Positions 58,616-64,000 of a stretch of DNA of 64,000 nucleotides are shown one piece after another. The DNA comes from Lactuca virosa (taxonomy: Eukaryota > Streptophyta > Magnoliopsida > Asterales > Asteraceae). A program made the position numbers and the translations under genes. The notes under the pieces are model-generated. The model was not told the origin of the DNA. It ran no database searches and was given only the letters and a program-made list of their open reading frames with translations. The stretch is taken from NCBI GenBank assembly GCA_928212115.1, contig CAKMRJ010000001.1, positions 363,152,332 to 363,216,331 on the forward strand. The letters are read 5' to 3'. Each line of letters opens with the position of its first letter. Position 1 is the stretch's first letter.

Positions 58616-59393
58616 TGATAGATTTTCTATATACTTCCTAGACTAATTAGAATGCAACGGAAAAAAACAATTTTAATCTAAGGCAAGAAAATTATAAAAC
58701 CTACAAGGATCTTAATTTAATTGATATGAACAACTACAAGAGGGATATAAATTTACTAACCTTTAGCAAAACCAATTTGCTTTTAGACCTTTGATGTAGA
58801 TTTCTATTTCTTCAAGAAGCCAAGGAAGAATAACCAAAGTATGTTACCTCTAATGGTTTACACCCAACAATACCAAACTATTTGATGTAAGAAAATAACC
58901 TTTGGAACAATAGAAATTGACCAAAGAGTTAAAGAGAGAAGAGAAAATCTAAGAATCATTTAAATTGTGATGAAAATATGGAGTGCATGGGAGGGATATT
59001 TATAGCTTCTAGTTGCTTGAAAATAAAGCAGATTTGAATAACTAAATAACAGATTTAATTCAAATTCAAATCCTTTCCTTTTATCTAGCCTTAGTTTCGT
59101 TCACCCTCTTTAGGGTTCCAAAATGTCCCAACTTATTCAACTACTGAATAATTAACATTCAGTGCCTACATATTTAATTAGTACATATTAATTCCAATTA
59201 ATTTTAATTAATTCCAATTAATTCAAAACTAGTTTCTAATTAATTAATCATCACATGAATAATTAATAAACTATTTATATCTCTCTCATAACATCCAAAT
59301 ATTATTTGGTTCATTTAGGGTAATCCAAAAAGGACCCTGCTATTAATGGATGATATTACAAATTTAGTTATGACATTGAACATTATTCCAACA
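58616..59393 (-). mobile_element. Copia-type solo LTR related to element C
   Basis: Begins TGATAGATTTTC and ends TATTCCAACA, like C's LTR ends. Both contain a similar GTTACCTCTAATGGTTTACA-type stretch and repeated TTCCAATTAATT. Flanks ATAAT (58611-58615) and AATAAT (59394-59399) agree if one extra A is allowed. No coding sequence. Confidence 0.6.
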
Positions 59394-60527
59394 AATAATT
59401 ACATAAACCCAATCAATCATGACGACTTAATGTGATGTACATATAATTTTCCAAAATAGTCATGAACTCACCTTGGTTTTACAAGTCTGTAAAACATGAA
59501 GACTAGATCGCCAACTTCAGACTTCATACTTCCTTGCCTAAGTAATAGGTTATGACAAGTTTCATGTCAATTCCCATACACCCATCCATTTTTAGGTTAT
59601 CAAGTATCATTCAACAATTGGAAAGATACCAACTTAACGTTGTCAAATTTAAAAATTTCTCATTAGGGTAACCTACTTTTGAAAGCCTACTTTAATCAAA
59701 TACCAAAAATTTATGGTTTAATTTAATTTATGTATTAGAGGTTATAACATAAATTAACATATAAAACCATATAATCTAGTTATATGTAATTCATTCATTA
59801 CCAACACAAACCCCAAGCAAGTTTAAAGTTATCACAATTTGATTATATCCATCCGAATATTACATATTAGTTTACGATTATGTTCATAGTCATAATTAAT
59901 TTCAATATTACTTAAATGTAATACCATCTAATCCAATATCCTTAAATTACCACATTATAAACCTAAACTTCTAAACTTTAGACTTTTAAGGATGTAAGCA
60001 TCAAGGATTAATAACTATACCTCGAGGATGAAAGGGTGTAACATCGATGGTTAAAATATCAAGAAGAAAGTGATCAAATTGACCACTTAAGCTCCACTTG
60101 AGCCACATATAGCTCCCGGGTTTTCCCCAACACAAAATTGATGCAAAAATGAAGATGAAAGGGTTGTCTTGGGATTTATCAAATTGAGTCAACAAATTGA
60201 CCACTTTTTGTTAATCATCAATCACATTTTTTAAATAAACATAATCAAGTTCGCCTTATGGATCTTCTTCAACCACTCAAAAGTCTGCCTTATCATTCAA
60301 ATTGACTCAGACTGTATTACATTTGCTCAACCTTGAGTTTACAAAAGCATTCACTAAAAAGCATAAATTTTTAGAATTAAAATACATTGCTAATTGATAA
60401 ATATTTTATTAAAACATATTGTAACTATTTTGTAAAAGCAACTTGTACTGAACGAATACAAGATCATTTATTGTTTGATGTTCCAACATATTCGCGTTTT
60501 TATTTAAATCTTTTCAAGGACACTCCA
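59394..60527. other. No recognised gene
   Basis: AT-rich stretch. It may include decayed copia untranslated sequence; nothing definite. Confidence 0.45.
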
Positions 60528-61370
60528 TGTAACATCATTTTTTGAGAAGTTTCTTATTTTGGGATTTCGGACTATTAATGGAGTCGGTAAAGGCTTTGAG
60601 CTTCAAGGGAATAGGGTTTAGACCTTTTTGGATGATGATAATGTTGATTAAGTGATTAAAGACTTCGATTTGTGCTTGGAAGAAAAAGGGTAATATGAGA
60701 AAAGTAATATTTCGGGCTTCTTGCATGTATTATGGTTTTAGTTCGACATGTATTAAGTAAAAATTAATTAGATAGGGTTGTGGGGCTCGTCAATACCTTT
60801 CCGTGGGGATCAATCATGCTTAAGCCCATGATTATTTTTAGGGTTTTCAACGTATTTAAGGATAATGTTATGCATTTTTGGGCATTTTATCAGCCTCCAT
60901 CACCTCTAGGACCCTTTGGGAGAAACCCTAGCCTCCACCTTCAAGATTTAAGCTTATCCCCTCTCCTCTCTCCTCTTTTGGATGCTTTCTAGGATATTTT
61001 GATGAAGTTTGAAGACTAAAAAGGCTCTTTTGGTTTCAAGGAAATTTGTTTCAAGTTTGGATCCATCAAAGACATTACATTTCTAGACTATTGTAAGTAT
61101 AGAGTTCCAATCTTGCTATCTAGTTCCTTAGATCTTTTCATTTGGGATTTTTTGCAATGTTGGTCCATTTTATGAGAGATCTTGGAGTTGAGTGGACTCT
61201 AACATCTTTTGATCGGTATAGAATGCTTCTTGGACCTCATGGGCTAGAAAGTTGTGATCTTTTTCCTTCCCTTTTAGCCATGCAACCTTAAGGCCATTTT
61301 GGTGTATTAAAGTTTAGATCATGGAAGATTGTGACATTTTTATGGATAAAGTTGGAAGCTTTATCCATCT
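60528..61370 (+). mobile_element. LTR I, 5' part, interrupted by LTR J
   Basis: Begins TGTAACATCATT, resembles J over several stretches (GATAGGGTTGT, CAGCCTCCA), and has TATTTAAG at 60853-60860. It lacks the dyad region that J has between about 61680 and 61790. It stops at 61370 where J begins; the rest should lie right of the window. Confidence 0.7.
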
Positions 61371-63435
61371 TGTAACACCCTGTTTCGAGTCATTTCATGA
61401 TTCGGTTCCATGACCCAAAGAGCAAGTAGCATAAGGCTTTGGGCTTTGGGTAAAGAGAGGTTTAGACCCATTTGGATGTGGGTAATGTAGATTATGTGAT
61501 CCAAGAGTTCGGTTTGTGCTTTGGAGATCAAGGGTATAATGGGACAGGTGGTGTTTCAAACAAATTTTATGAATTAAGGATTTTAGTTCGATGTGTTTTA
61601 AGTTAAAAGTAATTAGATAGGGTTGTAAAGCTCCTCAATATCTTTCTGTGGATATAAAGACCGTCGAAATTGGAGTTGAAACGAAGAATCATGACCATTT
61701 GAAGTTAGGGGGTTTTGGGTTAAGCGGCATACGATGGGCGTACTAGGGTATCCCTGAGTATGCTGGGCGTACGCGATCAGTGCCCAAACCCTATTTTCAT
61801 GGTTTGAGCCCTATTTAAGATCCTTAACTTCCCCAAACTCATTCCATTCTCAGCCTCCACCTCTCCATCACCCTCCCTTGAAAACCCTAACCCTAGTTTG
61901 ATCCTTTTGAGCAAAAGAAGGTGTGCTTGAGTGCTTTCGAGTGGTTTGGTGCATCTTGGAGAAGAATAATATCTTTGTAGAAGTGTTGGTTACATTGGAG
62001 CTTGGAGATCCAGAGTTTGTTTACCTTGATCTTTCTTCTAGATGTATAAAGCTTGAATCTTGATGATGCATTTGTTAGATCTAGCTAGTCTTGGGTGTTA
62101 TGAGTTTTTGGTCACATTAGTGCATAAAGTTTAGATCTTGAAAGTTTGTAACCTTGTTATGGATAAAGTTGGAAACTTTATCCATCTAAACATCATATTG
62201 ATTCAGATCTAAAGGTTTGAGACTTGAACTTAAGGGATTAAGTTGAAAAAAGATACTCTTTTGGGTCCCTTTGAGACTTAAAGACTAGATCCTGGTTTTT
62301 TAGACCATTCTAATGGATAGAGTTGGAAACTTTATCCATTATGAAGCTATTAGAAACCATAAAAATGTAATCTTGGTCCATAGTTTTCCTCCATGCATGT
62401 TCTAGGATGTCTTAATGAGTTAAGAAGTTAGATTTTTTGGTATTGAGCACTTCCTAGCCATGCAAAGGCATAAAGTTGGAAACTTTATGACTTAATATGT
62501 TATTTCGGGACTAAACCTGCCTTTGGTCAAAAAGACTTAATGGAATAAGTTCTAAAAAAGAAGAAGTGAAGTTAGCCAGCGTACGATGGGCGTACATTGG
62601 CATACGCCGCACGTATGCGATGAGAGGCTCGATTGTGGATCTTGACTACGCTAAGCTTACAAGCTGAGTATGATGGGCTTACTCAGTTAAGTCAACTCGG
62701 ATGACTTTTGACCTTTTGACTTTTTGACTTTCGACTTGACCAGGATTTTGACTAAGTTGACCTAGGGGTATTTTGGGTATGTTGAGTTATTGTCTGAGTT
62801 TTGGTCATTATTTATTGTAAATGTGATCGGTAGAGTTGGTATTTGGAGCAACGTGTGATTACAGCTATTTCATTTGGCTGTAACATGAGTCTCCTCACTG
62901 TACCCGTAGGTCGAAGGTACCAATGCTGACCCGCTAGGATCTGTTATGCTAGTTATCTTTATGACTCTTGCATGGTATATTGGGATCGACCCATTGTATG
63001 AAAGGCTAGGCCCATTTGTATGTTGGGCTGGGTCCATGGATCAGGAAGGGCTAGGTCCAATGTATGCTATGTAGGATGCTAGCTGTCTCAGTGTTTCTTG
63101 CATTTATATGAGGGCTAGGACCCTTATGAAGGGTTGGGGCCAATGTTAGGTCTAGGCCCAATGGTATGAATGGTATGTGGTATTTTGGGGAAGTCACTAA
63201 GCTTTGTGTTTACAGTTTTATGGTTATGGTTTCAGGTACTTCCGGTGCGAAAGGGAAGGGTCCGACTTGATCACAGCGCATCCACCCATGTTTCCGCAAC
63301 TATATGATTTTTGGGATTCTACTCTGATAACTGTTTTTATTCTGAAATACTTTTGCATGATTTGAAAAAGGATAATTGTTGTTTCTTCTTGAATTAACAA
63401 TGAATTTTTTACCTTATAATTTTTGGGATGTTACA
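61371..63435 (+). mobile_element. LTR J, 5' LTR of a plus-strand gypsy element extending beyond the window
   Basis: 2065 bases, TGTAACACCCTG...GGGATGTTACA, followed by a primer site. Dyads start at 61729 and 61758 (spacing 29, atypical) before TATTTAAG (61812-61819), and at 62581 and 62602 (spacing 21) after it. The GGTCGAAGGTACCAATG block and the TTTCAG|GTACTTC acceptor are present, but the donor has decayed. Confidence 0.88.
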
Positions 63436-63495
63436 AGTTGGTATCAGAGCCTTGGTTTGATGAATTTTTTATCGTATAATTTGTGGGATGTTACA
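63401..63495 (+). repeat. 60-base duplication of the LTR end and primer site
   Basis: 63401-63435 recurs with few changes at 63461-63495, so the LTR terminus is repeated just after the primer site. The base sequence after the second copy (AGGGGGTGTGATGCG) resembles a decayed primer site. Confidence 0.7.
63439..63450 (+). other. Primer-binding site of the J element, tRNA-iMet type
   Basis: TGGTATCAGAGC three bases after the LTR. Confidence 0.92.
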
Positions 63496-64000
63496 AGGGG
63501 GTGTGATGCGTGCAATTGACCAAGATAAAGTAAGTGATTCCCAGAATACCCATACATGTTGATATATTATATGATATGAATGTTTGCATGCTAGGATAAG
63601 GCTAGGGATACTTTCAGGAATTGCATGATAGATTGGCCTGATATGTGATGCCTTGTAGCCTAGGAATCATTGGATGCTATGATACATTGGCAATATGTAT
63701 TGGTATCAGTAATTGCTAAGTGTATGATTTAAAAATTGTATACGATTAGGATCATATAGCCCTAGAATGACTGATTTGACCTTATTTCCTGTTCCTCGTT
63801 TGGTTGTGGTCCTAGGGTGGAGTCTTTTATTCGACAGTCTATTTGATCCTGTATTTTGTATAATTTTCATGTATAAGGAAACCGACAGTGAGAGTAGAGG
63901 TTCCTAGCATGGATAGTAGTAAGTGAGCTTGGGATGTACTTTGTTTGTTCTGTGGTTTGGAGTGTCACTGCACGAATGTTGCTTTCTTTGTGCTTTGTGG
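63496..64000 (+). other. Untranslated leader of the J element
   Basis: Similar in reverse to the leaders of A and B (for example CCTTATTTCCTGTTCCTCG and GGTCCTAGGGTGGAG). Gag would begin beyond the window. Confidence 0.6.

Noticed and set aside
60001..60992. Three frames of 63-70 residues
   Set aside because: Two lie in LTR I leader or on its opposite strand and one in unassigned AT-rich DNA; none has a recognisable motif.

Overview
This window is plant nuclear DNA made almost entirely of transposable elements. The most likely source is a dicot of the daisy family with a lettuce-like genome. That placement is inferred from the retrotransposon families, the initiator-methionine tRNA primer sites and the plant VPS34 fragment, not from any search. 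I found no intact host gene, tRNA, rRNA or CRISPR array. Nearly every long reading frame is a retrotransposon protein or its shadow.

Left block (1-37212). The window opens inside a copia element of sirevirus type (decayed extra ORF, polypurine tract, LTR; 1-2971). Next comes a stack of nested elements. Element B (Ty3/gypsy, chromovirus/Tekay-like, minus strand) is interrupted by a solo LTR (3193-4892, target duplication CAGCT), by complete element A (5224-15994, AAAAC), which itself holds another solo LTR (7733-9671, CCTCC), and by copia element C (19831-36779, CTTTA). C is in turn interrupted by the nearly intact plus-strand gypsy element D (21102-30427, AAACA). B's right LTR ends at 37212.

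Middle block (37213-50136). This is an AT-rich island of DNA transposons: a Helitron-like segment with internal repeats, a long inverted-repeat hairpin element set between (TA)n arrays, a Mutator-like element with (CT)n in both terminal repeats, and a 2.1-kb terminal-inverted-repeat element carrying an exon of the PI 3-kinase gene VPS34. A solo LTR (47621-49708, TAATT) follows.

Right block (50137-64000). Gypsy element E (minus) carries solo LTR F (54441-56953, TCAGC) and is broken near 57480, where it meets an LTR remnant G. Then come a copia-type solo LTR, the 5' part of LTR I, and LTR J inserted in it. J is the 5' LTR of a plus-strand gypsy element that runs off the window.

Three patterns stand out. 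(1) The gypsy LTRs carry short odd-length dyads with CG arms, in words that differ between families (ACTCGTCGAGT, TCACGACGTGA, CCACGACGTGG, GTACG-N5-CGTAC). They occur in pairs spaced 20-23 bases, usually two pairs upstream of the TATA box and often further pairs downstream. (2) Elements A and B each have a 71-89 base, AT-rich, GT-AG, phase-1 candidate intron exactly between gag and protease. Unspliced RNA stops inside it and splicing restores the frame, which suggests a splicing switch for Gag versus Gag-Pol. (3) Several LTRs carry a conserved splice donor (AG|GTGAGT) and acceptor (TTTCAG) around family-specific minisatellites.
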